From Myxococcus stipitatus (lineage in GTDB: Bacteria; Myxococcota; Myxococcia; Myxococcales; Myxococcaceae), in assembly GCF_021412625.1 (NCBI RefSeq), contig NZ_JAKCFI010000018.1, forward strand, positions 1 through 64,000: DNA of 64,000 nucleotides, in the 5' to 3' direction. The translations under genes and the position numbers were made by a program. This document shows, one piece after another, positions 16,676 to 25,470 of this stretch (its first letter is position 1; each line of letters opens with the position of its first letter). The notes under the pieces are model-generated. The model saw nothing but the letters and a program-made list of their open reading frames with translations, searched no databases and was not told the origin of the DNA.

Positions 16676-17077
16676 GTGGTGCAGCTCGATTCGACCATGC
16701 CCCCCGTCGTCCTCATCTCCGATGATGAACCGCTCATCGTGTCGGCCCTCGCCCGGGAGGCGAAGCGGTCCGGCCTGACGTGCATCTCGGACACGACGTC
16801 GGAGCGCGTCCTCGAGCTGGCCCGCCTCCACCGCCCCGCCGTCATCATCCTGGACATCAACCAGCACCAGGACGGACGCGACCTGCTCGCCCAGCTCAAG
16901 CAGGACCCGTCCACCCGCGACTGCAAGGTCATCATCCTCAGCGGCGTCGAGGATCAATTCACCCGCCACGTCTGCTTCGAGCTCGGCGCCGACGACTACG
17001 AGGTGAAGCCCTTCGACCCCACCTTCATGACCCGCGTCGCCCGGCTCGCCACCGCCGTGGACCGCACCCGCGCCTGA
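16676..17077 (+). CDS. Single-domain response regulator (receiver only)
   Basis: The product is a stand-alone CheY-like receiver: acidic pair in VVLISDDEP, phospho-acceptor Asp in AVIILDINQHQDG, Ser in KVIILSGVED and Lys in DDYEVKPFDP. All catalytic residues are present, so it should be phosphorylated by a histidine kinase and signal through protein contacts. No output domain follows. The GTG at 16676 is favoured because GAGAAGG lies six bases upstream; the later ATG at 16697 has no ribosome binding site. No kinase gene is adjacent. Confidence 0.85.
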   Translation: MVQLDSTMPPVVLISDDEPLIVSALAREAKRSGLTCISDTTSERVLELARLHRPAVIILDINQHQDGRDLLAQLKQDPSTRDCKVIILSGVEDQFTRHVCFELGADDYEVKPFDPTFMTRVARLATAVDRTRA

Positions 17078-17092
17078 CGCGTCACGCGCACG

Positions 17093-17749
17093 TCACGGAC
17101 GCAGCGAACGGATGGCCGCCGCCCGGTCCTTCGCCCCGAAGACGTAGCTGCCCGCCACCAGCACCGTCGCCCCCGCCGCCACCACCTGCCTCGCCGTGTC
17201 GGCGTTGATGCCCCCGTCCACCTCGATGTCCGTGTCCAACCCCCGCGCGTCGAACATCGCGCGGAGCCGGCGCACCTTGTCCACCGTGGACTCGATGAAC
17301 GCCTGCCCCCCGAACCCCGGGTTCACGCTCATCAACAACACCATGTCCACGTCCCCCAGCACCTCTTCAATCGAGGACAGCGGCGTGCCCGGGTTCAACA
17401 CCACCGACGCCTTCGCCCCCAGCTGACGGATGTGTTGCAACGTCCGGTGCAGGTGCGGGCTCGCCTCCACGTGCACCGTCAACACGTCCGCCCCCGCCTT
17501 CACGAAGGCCTCCACGTACTTCTCCGGCTCCACGATCATCAGGTGCACGTCGAGCGGCTTCGTCGCCGCCTTCTTGATGGCCTGCACCACCACCGGCCCT
17601 ATCGTAAGGTTCGGCACGAAGCGGCCATCCATCACATCGACGTGAATCCAATCCGCTCCCGCCGCTTCGATGTCGCGGACCTCCTCGGCCAGCCGGCCGA
17701 AGTCAGAGGAGAGGAGCGAGGGAGAGATACGCACGGGGCGACGGCTCAT
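17093..17749 (-). CDS. rpe: Ribulose-phosphate 3-epimerase
   Basis: This 218-residue TIM-barrel enzyme interconverts ribulose 5-phosphate and xylulose 5-phosphate in the pentose phosphate pathway. Visible signatures are [10 protein letters not shown] at the N-terminus, [12 protein letters not shown] with metal/catalytic Asp and His, [23 protein letters not shown] (family signature) and [10 protein letters not shown] near residue 175 with the second catalytic Asp. It is full length. It converges on the response regulator and is transcribed away from the GAF/HD-GYP gene. The 174-base gap to that gene has no clear promoter signature. Confidence 0.97.
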   Translation of the reverse strand: MSRRPVRISPSLLSSDFGRLAEEVRDIEAAGADWIHVDVMDGRFVPNLTIGPVVVQAIKKAATKPLDVHLMIVEPEKYVEAFVKAGADVLTVHVEASPHLHRTLQHIRQLGAKASVVLNPGTPLSSIEEVLGDVDMVLLMSVNPGFGGQAFIESTVDKVRRLRAMFDARGLDTDIEVDGGINADTARQVVAAGATVLVAGSYVFGAKDRAAAIRSLRP

Positions 17750-17923
17750 ATGGGGGCCCTACATACCCAACTCCCACCCGCCTGGGCACCGAAGGTATTC
17801 CTCGACGTCCATTCCAAAGCAGGAAACCAAGCAGGTCGTGGCCCCGCGCGGCCACCTGGACGGGCGTGTTACAACAGGTGACGCCCTGCACGGCCGCAGG
17901 TCCAAACCGCTCGGAGCCGCCCG

Positions 17924-19435
17924 GTGCTCTCCCCCACCTCCTCCGTCCAGCCCGACCTCACCCGCCGTCTGGCCAAGCTCACCTCCATCCTCGACGTCGC
18001 CAAGGCGATGAGCGCCGAGCGGGACCTCGACCTGCTGCTCCCGCTCATCCTCTTCGAGGCCACCAAGGTCGTCGAAGCCGACCGCTGCTCGCTGTTCATC
18101 CTCGACCGGGAGCGCAACGAGCTGTGGAGCAAGGTGGCCCAGGGATCGAAGAGTGAGATCCGCCTCCCGGTGGGCAGCGGCATCGCCGGCCAGGTCGCCC
18201 AGACGGGCGCCATCATCAACATCCCCGACGCCTACGCCGACGCCCGCTTCAACCGCTCGTTCGACGTCTCCAGCGGCTACCAGACCAAGACCATCCTCTG
18301 CGTCCCCATGCGCGACGCCAACGGCGACGTGACGGGCGTCATCCAGGCCCTCAACAAGCTCGACGACCAGGGCTTCAACTCCGAGGACGAGGAGCTCCTG
18401 CTCGCCCTGGGCGCCCAGGCCGCCGGCGCCATCGAGAACGCCCTCCTCCACGAGGAGATCAACAACCTCTTCGAGGGCTTCGTCTCCGCCTCCGTCGTCG
18501 CCATCGAGGCGAGAGACCCGACCACCGCCGGTCACTCCGGCCGCGTCGCCGACCTCACCGTGTCGCTCGCCCAGGCCCTGGAGCACCTGTCCACCGGCCC
18601 CTACGCCCGCGTGCGCTTCTCCTCCACCGAAATCCAGGAACTGCGCTACGCGTCGCTCCTGCACGACTTCGGCAAGGTGGGCGTGCGCGAGCCCGTGCTC
18701 GTCAAGGCGGAGAAGCTCTACCCCCACGAGCTGGAGGTGCTGCGCGCCCGCTTCCAGTTGGCGCGCAAGGACCTGCAGCTGCAGAGCTACCGCCGCCGCT
18801 TCGAGGCCGTGAAGCACCGGGGCGCCCACCACGTGGCGGCCATCGAGGCGGAGGAGGCCGAGCGCCTGGGCGGCGAGCTGAAGCACCTGGACGAGGTGTT
18901 CGAGTTCGTCCTCACCTGCAACCGCCCCACCGTGCTCGCCCAGGGCGGCTTCGAGCGGCTCTCCGAGCTGGGCCTGCTGCGCTACGTGGACGACCGGGAC
19001 GCTTCCCAGCCGCTGCTCCTGCCGCGCGAAATCCAGTCGCTCTCCATCACCCGCGGCACCCTCTCCCCCGAGGAGCGCCGCGAAATCGAGAGCCACGTCG
19101 AGCACACCTACCGCTTCCTCACCCAGATTCCCTGGACGCGCGCCCTGCGCCGCGTGCCCGAAATCGCCTACGCCCACCACGAGAAGCTCGACGGCACCGG
19201 CTACCCCCGCGCCATCCCCGACCGCACCATCCCCGTCCAGTCGCGGATGATGTCCATCTCCGACATCTACGACGCCCTCACCGCCAGCGACCGGCCCTAC
19301 AAGAAGGCCGTCCCCCACACGCTCGCCCTCGACATCCTCAAGCGCGAGGCCGACGCCGGCCAGCTCGACAAGGACCTGTTCCACGTCTTCGTCGAGGCCG
19401 AGATTCCCCGCCGCGCCCTCCCGCCGGCGAAGTAG
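17924..19435 (+). CDS. GAF-HD-GYP protein, probable cyclic-di-GMP phosphodiesterase
   Basis: This 503-residue cytoplasmic protein has an N-terminal GAF domain (about 15-180, with ADRCSLFILDRERNELWSKV and LPVGSGIAGQVAQTG) and a C-terminal HD-type domain. HD appears as ASLLHDFGKVGVREPV near residue 245. The GYP motif appears as HHEKLDGTGYPRAI near residue 425, followed by ISDIYDALTASDRPYK. Between HD and GYP there is an unusually long insert of about 110 residues. The family hydrolyses c-di-GMP. The GAF domain probably gates activity in response to a small ligand. The GTG start at 17924 has GGAG upstream. There is no neighbour in the same operon. Confidence 0.88.
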   Translation: MLSPTSSVQPDLTRRLAKLTSILDVAKAMSAERDLDLLLPLILFEATKVVEADRCSLFILDRERNELWSKVAQGSKSEIRLPVGSGIAGQVAQTGAIINIPDAYADARFNRSFDVSSGYQTKTILCVPMRDANGDVTGVIQALNKLDDQGFNSEDEELLLALGAQAAGAIENALLHEEINNLFEGFVSASVVAIEARDPTTAGHSGRVADLTVSLAQALEHLSTGPYARVRFSSTEIQELRYASLLHDFGKVGVREPVLVKAEKLYPHELEVLRARFQLARKDLQLQSYRRRFEAVKHRGAHHVAAIEAEEAERLGGELKHLDEVFEFVLTCNRPTVLAQGGFERLSELGLLRYVDDRDASQPLLLPREIQSLSITRGTLSPEERREIESHVEHTYRFLTQIPWTRALRRVPEIAYAHHEKLDGTGYPRAIPDRTIPVQSRMMSISDIYDALTASDRPYKKAVPHTLALDILKREADAGQLDKDLFHVFVEAEIPRRALPPAK

Positions 19436-19449
19436 CCCCGAAACGCGAC

Positions 19450-19478
19450 GCGCGCCCCCGGGCTCCCCAGGGACGCGC
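19450..19478. terminator. Possible bidirectional terminator hairpin
   Basis: GCGCGCCCC and GGGACGCGC pair with one mismatch around a GC-rich loop, in the 70-base gap between the convergent HD-GYP and pyruvate kinase genes. There is no strong T-run on either side, so efficiency is doubtful. Confidence 0.35.
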
Positions 19479-19505
19479 GCTCACGATTCGACCCGGCTCG
19501 CCCGC

Positions 19506-20936
19506 TCAGCCGTTGATGGTGTGCAGCCGCAGGCTGTTGATCTTCCCGGGCTGCCCCACGGGCGCGCCGTAGACGATGACGATGCGGTCACCCTTGCGCC
19601 CCAGGCCCCGGGCCAAGAGCTCCTCCTCCACGCGGCGCACCATGGCCTCCGTGTCCTGGATGGGCTCGAGCACGCGCGGCACCACGCCCCACAGGAGCGC
19701 CAGCCGACGACGCACCTCCTGGTTCGGGCTGAAGGCGACGATGGGCACCGTGGGCCGGTAGTGCGACAACAGGCGCGCCGTCACGCCCGACAGCGTGAAG
19801 GCCGCGATGAGCGTCGCGCCGCTCGCCTTGGCCGCCTCGCACGCCACGCGCGCGATGACGTCCGGGAAGTGCGAGGGCAGCCCCACCGGGGCCTCCAACG
19901 TGCGCGACAGCGGCTGCACCCGCGACGAGGACTCCGCCGCCAGGATGATGCGCTCCATCATCTGCACGGACTCGATGGGGAACTTGCCGCTCGCCGTCTC
20001 GCCCGACAGCATCACCGCGTCCGCGCCGTCGAATACGGCGTTGGCCACGTCGCTGGCCTCCGCGCGCGTGGGCCGCGGGTTGTCGATCATCGAGTTGAGC
20101 ATCTGCGTGGCCACGATGACCGGCAGGCCCCGCAGGTTGCTGCGCCGGATGATGTCCTTCTGCACCGCCGGCACCTCCTCCGGCGGAATCTCCACGCCCA
20201 GGTCCCCGCGCGCCACCATGACGCCGTCCGTCTTGTCCAGGATGGCGTCCAGCCGGGCGATGGCCTCCGGCTTCTCCAGCTTGGCGATGATGGGCACCGT
20301 GCGACCCACCTCGGCCATCGCCTGCCGGGCCGTGTCCAGGTCCGACGGCTGGCGCACGAACGACAGCGCGATGTAGTCCACGCCCGCCTTGATGCCGAAG
20401 ACCAGGTCCTCGCGGTCCTTGGGCGTCAGCGCCTCCGCGCGCACCGCCACGCCGGGCAGGTTGATGCCCTTGTTGTTCTTCAGCGTGCCGCCGTGGATGA
20501 CCTCCGTCTTGATGAGCTTCTGCTTGTCCGTGTGCAGGACCTTGAGCTCCAACAAGCCGTCGTCCAGGAGGATGCGGTCGCCCGGGTTCACGTCCGCGGC
20601 CAGGAACGGATAGGTGGTGGACACGATGTCGTCCGTGCCCGGCACCGTCTCGTCCGTGGTGATGTGGAAGGTGCCGCCCTCCTTCAGCTCCGTGCTGCCC
20701 TTGGTGAAGCGGCCGGTGCGAATCTTCGGGCCCTGCAGGTCACCGAGGATGCCCACCGCCTTGCGCACCTTCAGCGAGGCCGCGCGCAGCTTCGCGATGT
20801 TCTCCGCGTGCTGCTCGTGGCTGCCGTGCGAGAAGTTCAACCTCGCCACGTCCATGCCGTTCTCCAGCAGCGCCTCCAACATCTCCTGGCTCTGACTGGC
20901 CGGCCCCAGGGTGCAGACAATCTTCGCTCGTCGCAT
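19506..20936 (-). CDS. pyk: Pyruvate kinase
   Basis: The 476-residue product converts phosphoenolpyruvate and ADP to pyruvate and ATP. It starts MRRAKIVCTLGPAS with the nucleotide/PEP region. NFSHGSHEQH follows, then the B domain (about 70-170), then the pyruvate kinase signature IAKLEKPEAIARLD with the catalytic Lys, VARGDLGVEIPPEEVP, MLNSMIDNPRPTRAEASDVANAV and MLSGETASGKFP. A C-terminal allosteric domain (about 345-476) is present, so regulation by a sugar phosphate or AMP is possible. ATG 20936 matches the usual family start. The gene appears monocistronic. Confidence 0.97.
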   Translation of the reverse strand: MRRAKIVCTLGPASQSQEMLEALLENGMDVARLNFSHGSHEQHAENIAKLRAASLKVRKAVGILGDLQGPKIRTGRFTKGSTELKEGGTFHITTDETVPGTDDIVSTTYPFLAADVNPGDRILLDDGLLELKVLHTDKQKLIKTEVIHGGTLKNNKGINLPGVAVRAEALTPKDREDLVFGIKAGVDYIALSFVRQPSDLDTARQAMAEVGRTVPIIAKLEKPEAIARLDAILDKTDGVMVARGDLGVEIPPEEVPAVQKDIIRRSNLRGLPVIVATQMLNSMIDNPRPTRAEASDVANAVFDGADAVMLSGETASGKFPIESVQMMERIILAAESSSRVQPLSRTLEAPVGLPSHFPDVIARVACEAAKASGATLIAAFTLSGVTARLLSHYRPTVPIVAFSPNQEVRRRLALLWGVVPRVLEPIQDTEAMVRRVEEELLARGLGRKGDRIVIVYGAPVGQPGKINSLRLHTING

Positions 20937-20994
20937 AGGACTCACGAGGATGGGTGGCCCCCGGGGATGCGTCAAGCACGCACCACGGGTGGCT

Positions 20995-21029
20995 TCGCTC
21001 GGTAAAACGGTAAATGAGCCAGCGAGCGA
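20995..21029 (-). terminator. Hairpin between the SprT-like and pyruvate kinase genes
   Basis: TCGCTCG (20995-21001) and CGAGCGA (21023-21029) pair around a 21-base loop that itself contains AT-rich GGTAAAACGGTAAAT. It lies 9 bases beyond the stop of the SprT-like gene on the minus strand. The T-run falls in the loop rather than after the stem, so this is at best a weak terminator. Confidence 0.3.
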
Positions 21030-21037
21030 CGCGGCCT

Positions 21038-21928
21038 TCAACCACGCAGCAGCACGCCCAGGTTCTCGCGCTCCCAGCGCAGCGCGGCGGCGTAGTGGGG
21101 ATAGGTCCGCTCGCGCTCCCGGAAGGCGCGCGGGTGATGGACGCGGCGACCGCCCCGCCCCGTGCTCGGGAACAACTGGTGCAGCATCTCGTGGAAGACG
21201 ATGAACTCCACGAAGAAGGCGGGCACCTCCGGCCGGTCCAACGCGGGGTGGATGCGAATCTCCCGCGTCTGGTGGTCGTAGACGCCCAGGCGGATGGACT
21301 TGCGGCGGCGCCGGGGCGGCAGGCGGCCCCAGCCGATGCGCGCCTGGATGACGTCCTCGAAAAAAGTCGCGTTGACGTTGTTGTAAAGCGCCTGGAGGTC
21401 GAAACAGCGCCCGCGCGGGTTGAGGTCCGCGTCCGTCTCGCGGCGCACCTGGCGGATGCGCGGCTGCTGCCCGCGGATGTACTCGTCGAGCAGGACGCCC
21501 GCGGTACGATGGCCGCGCCCCGCGTAGTCCGCGACGGCGCGCACCACGGGCTCCGGCGCGTCGAGGAACATGTGGTGCAGGCGCAGTTGCAGCGCGTTGC
21601 CACCCCGACGGAAGGACACCATGGTGGAGCGGTTGTCCGTCACCGCCAGGCGCACCGGCATGCCCAGCTCCGCGCTCAGCCTCCAGGCCAGGGACTCCGC
21701 GCGCGTCCACATCTCCTCGCGCGTCGTGGGGGCGTGGAGCATGCGCGGGGCTTCTTCGGGGACACGGTGGCGTGGAGGGGGAGGTCGGGGCTGCTCGGAC
21801 ACGGGCTCGGTGGACATCTGCGGGGCGCGAGGCTCCGACGACACCTCCGAGGCCCGGCTGGCCGCGGAGAGGCCGCGAGGGAACAAGGACATCTGTCGGA
21901 GGAGCTCGGAGGTCACTCGAGCGCGCAT
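21038..21928 (-). CDS. SprT-like zinc metalloprotease domain protein
   Basis: The product has about 296 residues. The first 70 are Pro/Ser/Glu-rich and probably disordered. The core has an SprT-like fold: LYNNVNATFFEDVIQARIGWGR (typical SprT N-terminal segment), IRIHPALDRPEVPAFFVEFIV and the zinc motif FHEMLHQLFP (HExxH). HHPRAFREREREYP-like sequence provides the third ligand region near the end. Eukaryotic relatives (Spartan) cleave DNA-protein crosslinks. The bacterial role is poorly defined, and DNA repair is only an inference. ATG 21928 is preferred over a TTG four codons earlier. No partner gene is obvious. Confidence 0.8.
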   Translation of the reverse strand: MRARVTSELLRQMSLFPRGLSAASRASEVSSEPRAPQMSTEPVSEQPRPPPPRHRVPEEAPRMLHAPTTREEMWTRAESLAWRLSAELGMPVRLAVTDNRSTMVSFRRGGNALQLRLHHMFLDAPEPVVRAVADYAGRGHRTAGVLLDEYIRGQQPRIRQVRRETDADLNPRGRCFDLQALYNNVNATFFEDVIQARIGWGRLPPRRRRKSIRLGVYDHQTREIRIHPALDRPEVPAFFVEFIVFHEMLHQLFPSTGRGGRRVHHPRAFRERERTYPHYAAALRWERENLGVLLRG

Positions 21929-22047
21929 CGTACCCAGCAACCCCCAGGACTCAAGGCCGCCGGCCTCCGCCCGCCTGCCCTCCGTCAGCCCGTCAACCGC
22001 GCCCGCCGCGCGCTCCGACCTGAATCACACTCCGGGGGGAGGATTCG

Positions 22048-23505
22048 TCACGGAGCGGGCACCTCCGCGTGACGGGACTTGAGCAGCCGCTCCAGGCGCT
22101 CGGGCTCCATGCGCACCACGAAGGTCTTCTCGCGCGTGTACGTCACCTGACCGCGCGCGCCGTCCTTCAGCTTGCGCACGAACTTCACCGGCACGTAGCT
22201 CACCTCGCCCCGGGGCTCGCCCTTCGCGCCCGAGTGGTGCAGCGCCAGGTGCGCCGCGTCCAGGAGCGCCTCCTGCGTGGGCTCCTGCCCCTTCTCCAGC
22301 GGGAGCACCACGTGGCTGCCGGGCACGCCCCGCGCGTGGAGCCACAGGTGCCAGGGGCGCGCCACCTTGAAGGTGAGCGTGTCGTTGTCGCCGGCGCCGC
22401 GCCCCACCCAGATGCGCGCGCCCCCGTGGCCCACGTACTCCTTGAAGGGCTTGCCCTCCGCGGGGCCGTCCGCGCCCGCCGACACGTGCAGCACCTCCGC
22501 CTGCGCCAGGAGCATGGCCTCGTCCATGCGTTCGATCTGCTCCAGGGCCGCCTCCGCCTGGGACACCTCGCGCGCCAGCTCCGCCTCGCGGTGGCGCGCC
22601 TGCTCCACGCCGCGCAGCAGGCGCCGGTACTGGTGGAAGTGCCAGTCCGCCTCCTCCTTGGGCGTGCGCTTGGGGTCCAGGGCCACCGTCACCTCCTGCG
22701 CGCCCTCCTCCGTATAGGCGGTGAGCGTCAGCTGGGTGGCGCCGCGCTTGAGGCGGTAGAGGTTCTGCGCGAGCAGCTCGCCCAGCTGCCGGTGCCGCTC
22801 CGCCTCCGGTCCGCGCCCGGCCTCGGCGCGCACCTTCTCCAGCGTGCGCGAGGAGCGCTTGAGGCGCGCGCGGTAGGGCTGCGCCAGCCGGCGGCGGATG
22901 GACTCGGCGCGGCTGGCCTGGTCCTTCGCGCCGAGCAGGCGCTCGGCGGCCTGGGCATACGGCAGGGCATCCTGCTCCTGGGGCGCCAGGCGCGAGGGGG
23001 CGACGCGCGCCTTCTGGAGCGCCTCCTGGGACGCGGCCTCCGGCGGCGACCACGCGGCGCCCGGGTAGAGGTTGCGGCGCGGCCCGAGCCCCTCGCCGGA
23101 GAGCATCAGCACCCGGCCGTTGTCGCTCAAGAGGAGCAGACCGCCGGGCGCGCCCAGCTCCACCACGAGGCGGCGGCGCGTGGCCTCGCGCTCGAAGTCG
23201 AGCTCCACCACGCGCTCGGCCTCCAGGAAGCGGGCCGCCTGGAGCTTCGCGCCGGTGAGTTCGTGGCGCAGCCAGCGCTGGAAGGGGGCGGGTTCGCCCG
23301 GCGTGGGGAAGCGCGTGGGGGCCACGGACACGCGGGCCAGGTCCCCTTCCGCGCACAGACACAAGAGGAGCGAGCGCCCCGGCACGCGCAGCTCCAGGTA
23401 CGCCAGCCTGGGCAGGGGGCACCAGGCCTTCTGGGCCACCGCGCCGACCAGCTTCGTCCCCACTTCCGCGACCACCTGCTCCAGCTCCACGGGGCGCAGC
23501 GACAC
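22048..23505 (-). CDS. NFACT-family protein (RqcH/FbpA-like)
   Basis: This 485-residue protein begins VSLRPVELEQVVAEV. It has an NFACT-N-like domain, a charged central coiled coil (about 240-350, with REAELAREVSQAEAALEQIE) and a C-terminal NFACT-R (DUF814) domain with KEYVGHGGARIWVGRGAGDN, WLHARGVPGSHVVL and KFVRKLKDGARGQVTYTREK. RqcH-type members bind stalled 50S-peptidyl-tRNA complexes and add Ala tails. The start is the GTG at 23505, because AGGAGG precedes it by five bases. Longer upstream frames run back through the terminator of the histone-like gene. No adjacent RqcP gene is seen. Divergent NFACT-N residues leave fibronectin-binding-type roles open. Confidence 0.85.
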   Translation of the reverse strand: MSLRPVELEQVVAEVGTKLVGAVAQKAWCPLPRLAYLELRVPGRSLLLCLCAEGDLARVSVAPTRFPTPGEPAPFQRWLRHELTGAKLQAARFLEAERVVELDFEREATRRRLVVELGAPGGLLLLSDNGRVLMLSGEGLGPRRNLYPGAAWSPPEAASQEALQKARVAPSRLAPQEQDALPYAQAAERLLGAKDQASRAESIRRRLAQPYRARLKRSSRTLEKVRAEAGRGPEAERHRQLGELLAQNLYRLKRGATQLTLTAYTEEGAQEVTVALDPKRTPKEEADWHFHQYRRLLRGVEQARHREAELAREVSQAEAALEQIERMDEAMLLAQAEVLHVSAGADGPAEGKPFKEYVGHGGARIWVGRGAGDNDTLTFKVARPWHLWLHARGVPGSHVVLPLEKGQEPTQEALLDAAHLALHHSGAKGEPRGEVSYVPVKFVRKLKDGARGQVTYTREKTFVVRMEPERLERLLKSRHAEVPAP

Positions 23506-23521
23506 GGCAACCTCCTGCCCG

Positions 23522-23559
23522 GAAAAGAAAAACGGCCCGGCGGGTCTCGCCGAGCCGTT
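23522..23559 (-). terminator. Intrinsic terminator of the histone-like gene
   Basis: On the minus strand AACGGCTCGGCG pairs with CGCCGGGCCGTT (one mismatch) around a 5-base loop, followed by TTTTTCTTTTCC. It lies 42 bases after the histone-like stop. It separates that gene from the NFACT gene, whose start codon is only 17 bases further on. Confidence 0.9.
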
Positions 23560-23600
23560 CACCGGACGTCAACCACCGTCCGCGAATGACGGGGTGTTGC

Positions 23601-23795
23601 TCAGGACTCCGGGGTCGCCGGGGCCGCCGCCGTCTTGGCCTTGCTCGTGCGCTTGCGGGCAGGGGCCTTGCGGGCCGTCTTGCGGGCGCTGGTCTTCTTC
23701 GCCGCCGCCTTCTTCGCGGTCTTGCCAGCCGTCTTGCGGGTGGTGGTCTTCTTCGCCTTCGCGGACTTCGCGGCGGACTTCTTCTTAGCGGCCAT
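23601..23795 (-). CDS. Histone H1-like Lys/Ala-rich DNA-binding protein
   Basis: This 64-residue protein is almost entirely Lys, Ala, Thr and Arg: MAAKKKSAAKSAKAKK, then repeated TxRKTAxK blocks and KRTSKAKTAAAPATPES. There is no folded core. This composition matches bacterial H1-like C-terminal-tail proteins that coat or bridge DNA in the nucleoid. It has its own consensus-like promoter and a strong terminator, so it is an independent and probably abundant transcript with a leader of about 70 bases. A spacer palindrome in the promoter suggests control by a repressor or autoregulation. Confidence 0.85.
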   Translation of the reverse strand: MAAKKKSAAKSAKAKKTTTRKTAGKTAKKAAAKKTSARKTARKAPARKRTSKAKTAAAPATPES

Positions 23796-23874
23796 CGGAA
23801 CCCTCCATGTGATTTTTGGCCCCAGTCAACCGAGGCCCTGCACTCTTCTTGATGGAAGTGAGTGCTTGAAGTGA

Positions 23875-23903
23875 ATGGTACGGGCGACACACCAGTGTGT
23901 CAA
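23875..23903 (-). promoter_or_regulatory. Consensus-like sigma70 promoter with palindromic spacer (histone-like gene)
   Basis: On the minus strand TTGACA (23903-23898) is 17 bases from TACCAT (23880-23875). The spacer and -35 edge contain a perfect inverted repeat, GACACAC-CA-GTGTGTC on the plus strand (23886-23901, centre 23893-23894). A dimeric protein bound there would block RNA polymerase. Start of transcription is expected near 23868. Confidence 0.75.
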
Positions 23904-23934
23904 CGCATGGTGATGTATTGCATCGCGCGGCGAG

Positions 23935-24035
23935 GCCGATTTTTCGGCATCGGGCGGGCGCGAGGGCCGCGAAGGGCGCTTCGCGGGTGCTCCGCGGGCG
24001 GCGCGCGAAAACGCGCGCGAGGCCGAAAACTCGGC
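23935..24035. repeat. Array of four tight hairpins between the histone-like and glucosidase genes
   Basis: Four perfect stem-loops follow one another: GCCGA-TTTT-TCGGC (23935-23948), CCGCGAAG-GGCG-CTTCGCGG (23967-23986), GCGCGCG-AAAA-CGCGCGC (24001-24018) and GCCGA-AAAC-TCGGC (24022-24035). The first and last share the same arms and could pair with each other instead. The 365-base gap (23796-24160) otherwise holds only the histone-like promoter. If the glucosidase transcript starts left of the array, the hairpins would be its leader. Confidence 0.6.
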
Positions 24036-24160
24036 TCCGGACGCGACGGGCACCTCCTGGAGGAACGGCGCGCGCGCGCACTGTCCGCTGCCGCGCACTG
24101 GCGCTCGCGGCACGCGGCGCTTTTCGGCGTGGAGGTCGGCGTCTACGGTGCGCTGCCACG

Positions 24161-25456
24161 ATGAGGACCTCCGAAGAGACCTTCCCCGCGGACTTCACCT
24201 TCGGCGTCGCGACGGCGGCGTACCAGGTGGAGGGGGGCATCGAGAACGACTGGGCCGAGTGGGAGCGCGCCGGGAAGCTGAAGGAGCCGGGCATGCGCTG
24301 CGGCCGGGCGGTGGACCACTGGCGGCGCTACGAGGAGGACTACGCCCTGGCGAGGGCGGTGGGCGCCACGGCGTTCCGCGTGTCGCTGGAGTGGGCGCGC
24401 ATCGAGCCGGAGCCGGGGCGCTTCGACGGCGCGGCCCTGGAGGCGTACCGGGAGCGGCTCTTGCGGATGAAGGCCCACGGCCTGCGGCCCGTGGTGACGC
24501 TCCACCACTTCACCCACCCTGCATGGTTCCACCGACAGACGCCCTGGCACTCGCCGGAGAGCGTGGGGGTGTTCCGGCGGTACGTCCAGAAATGCGCCCC
24601 GCTGTTGGAGGGGCTGGACGCGCTCCTCATCTCCTTCAACGAGCCCATGGTGCTGCTCCTGGGCGGCTACCTCCAGGGCGCCATCCCCCCGGGCCTGGCC
24701 AACGGGGCTCTCACCATGCGAGCGATGGAGAACCTGGTGCGCTCGCACGTGGCGGCGCGGGAGGAGCTCTTGGCGCGGCTGGGGCGGGTGGAGCTGGGCA
24801 TCTCCCAGAACATGCTGGCCTTCGCGCCGGACCGGGCGTGGCACCCGCTGGACCGCGCGCTGGTGCGGCTGGGGGCCCAGGCCTACAACCACGCCTTCCA
24901 CGAGGCGCTGTCGACGGGGAAGCTCCGGGTGAGCATGCCGGGCGTGGCCTCCACCCAGGTGGACATCCCGCAGGCGCGCGATTCGGTGGAGTTCGTGGGG
25001 GTGAACTACTACAGCCGCGCCCACCTGCGCTTCGTGCCGCGCCCGCCCTTCATCGAGTTCAAGTACCGGGACACGCGGGGCCGGGGCCTCACGGACATCG
25101 GGTGGGAGGACTGGCCGGAGGGCTTCCTCCAGACGCTGCGCGACGTGCGGCGCTACGGCAAGCCGGTGTGGGTGACGGAGAACGGCATCGACGACCGGGC
25201 CGGGACGCGCCGGCCCCACTACCTCCACACGCACCTGGGGCAGGTGCTGGCGGCGCGGGCCGAGGGCGTGGACGTGCGCGGGTACCTCTATTGGAGCCTG
25301 CTCGACAACTTCGAGTGGCTGGAGGGCTGGGGGCCGCGCTTCGGCCTGTACCACGTGGACTTCGAGACGCTGGAGCGCCGCCCCACCCCGGCCTGCGACT
25401 ACTTCCGGACCGTGGCCACCGGGCGGAGGCTGGTGCCGCCCCCCGCCGCGCGGTGA
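24161..25456 (+). CDS. Glycoside hydrolase family 1 enzyme (beta-glucosidase type)
   Basis: This 431-residue (beta/alpha)8 enzyme shows the GH1 N-terminal pattern FPADFTFGVATAAYQVEGG. VTLHHFTHPAWF follows, then the acid/base Glu in LISFNEPM near residue 164 (usually TFNEP). GVNYYSRAHL follows, then the nucleophile Glu in VWVTENGIDD near residue 342 and YWSLLDNFEWLEGWGPRFGLY at the aglycone site. It lacks a signal peptide, so it acts in the cytoplasm on imported or internal beta-glucosides, galactosides or similar. ATG 24161 fits the family start. It is divergent from the histone-like gene across the hairpin array and converges on the Dus gene. Confidence 0.93.
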   Translation: MRTSEETFPADFTFGVATAAYQVEGGIENDWAEWERAGKLKEPGMRCGRAVDHWRRYEEDYALARAVGATAFRVSLEWARIEPEPGRFDGAALEAYRERLLRMKAHGLRPVVTLHHFTHPAWFHRQTPWHSPESVGVFRRYVQKCAPLLEGLDALLISFNEPMVLLLGGYLQGAIPPGLANGALTMRAMENLVRSHVAAREELLARLGRVELGISQNMLAFAPDRAWHPLDRALVRLGAQAYNHAFHEALSTGKLRVSMPGVASTQVDIPQARDSVEFVGVNYYSRAHLRFVPRPPFIEFKYRDTRGRGLTDIGWEDWPEGFLQTLRDVRRYGKPVWVTENGIDDRAGTRRPHYLHTHLGQVLAARAEGVDVRGYLYWSLLDNFEWLEGWGPRFGLYHVDFETLERRPTPACDYFRTVATGRRLVPPPAAR

Positions 25457-25470
25457 GGCCCCGTGGGTCG

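Noticed and set aside
17759-19384. Very long open frames antisense to known genes (for example opposite the HD-GYP gene, pyruvate kinase and the RND pump)
   Set aside because: They lack recognisable motifs, are rich in His/Arg/Ala/Gly shadows of GC-rich codons, and sit entirely opposite well-supported genes.
23522-23562. Upstream start for the NFACT gene at about 23562
   Set aside because: It would translate through the intrinsic terminator of the preceding gene. The GTG at 23505 has AGGAGG at good spacing.
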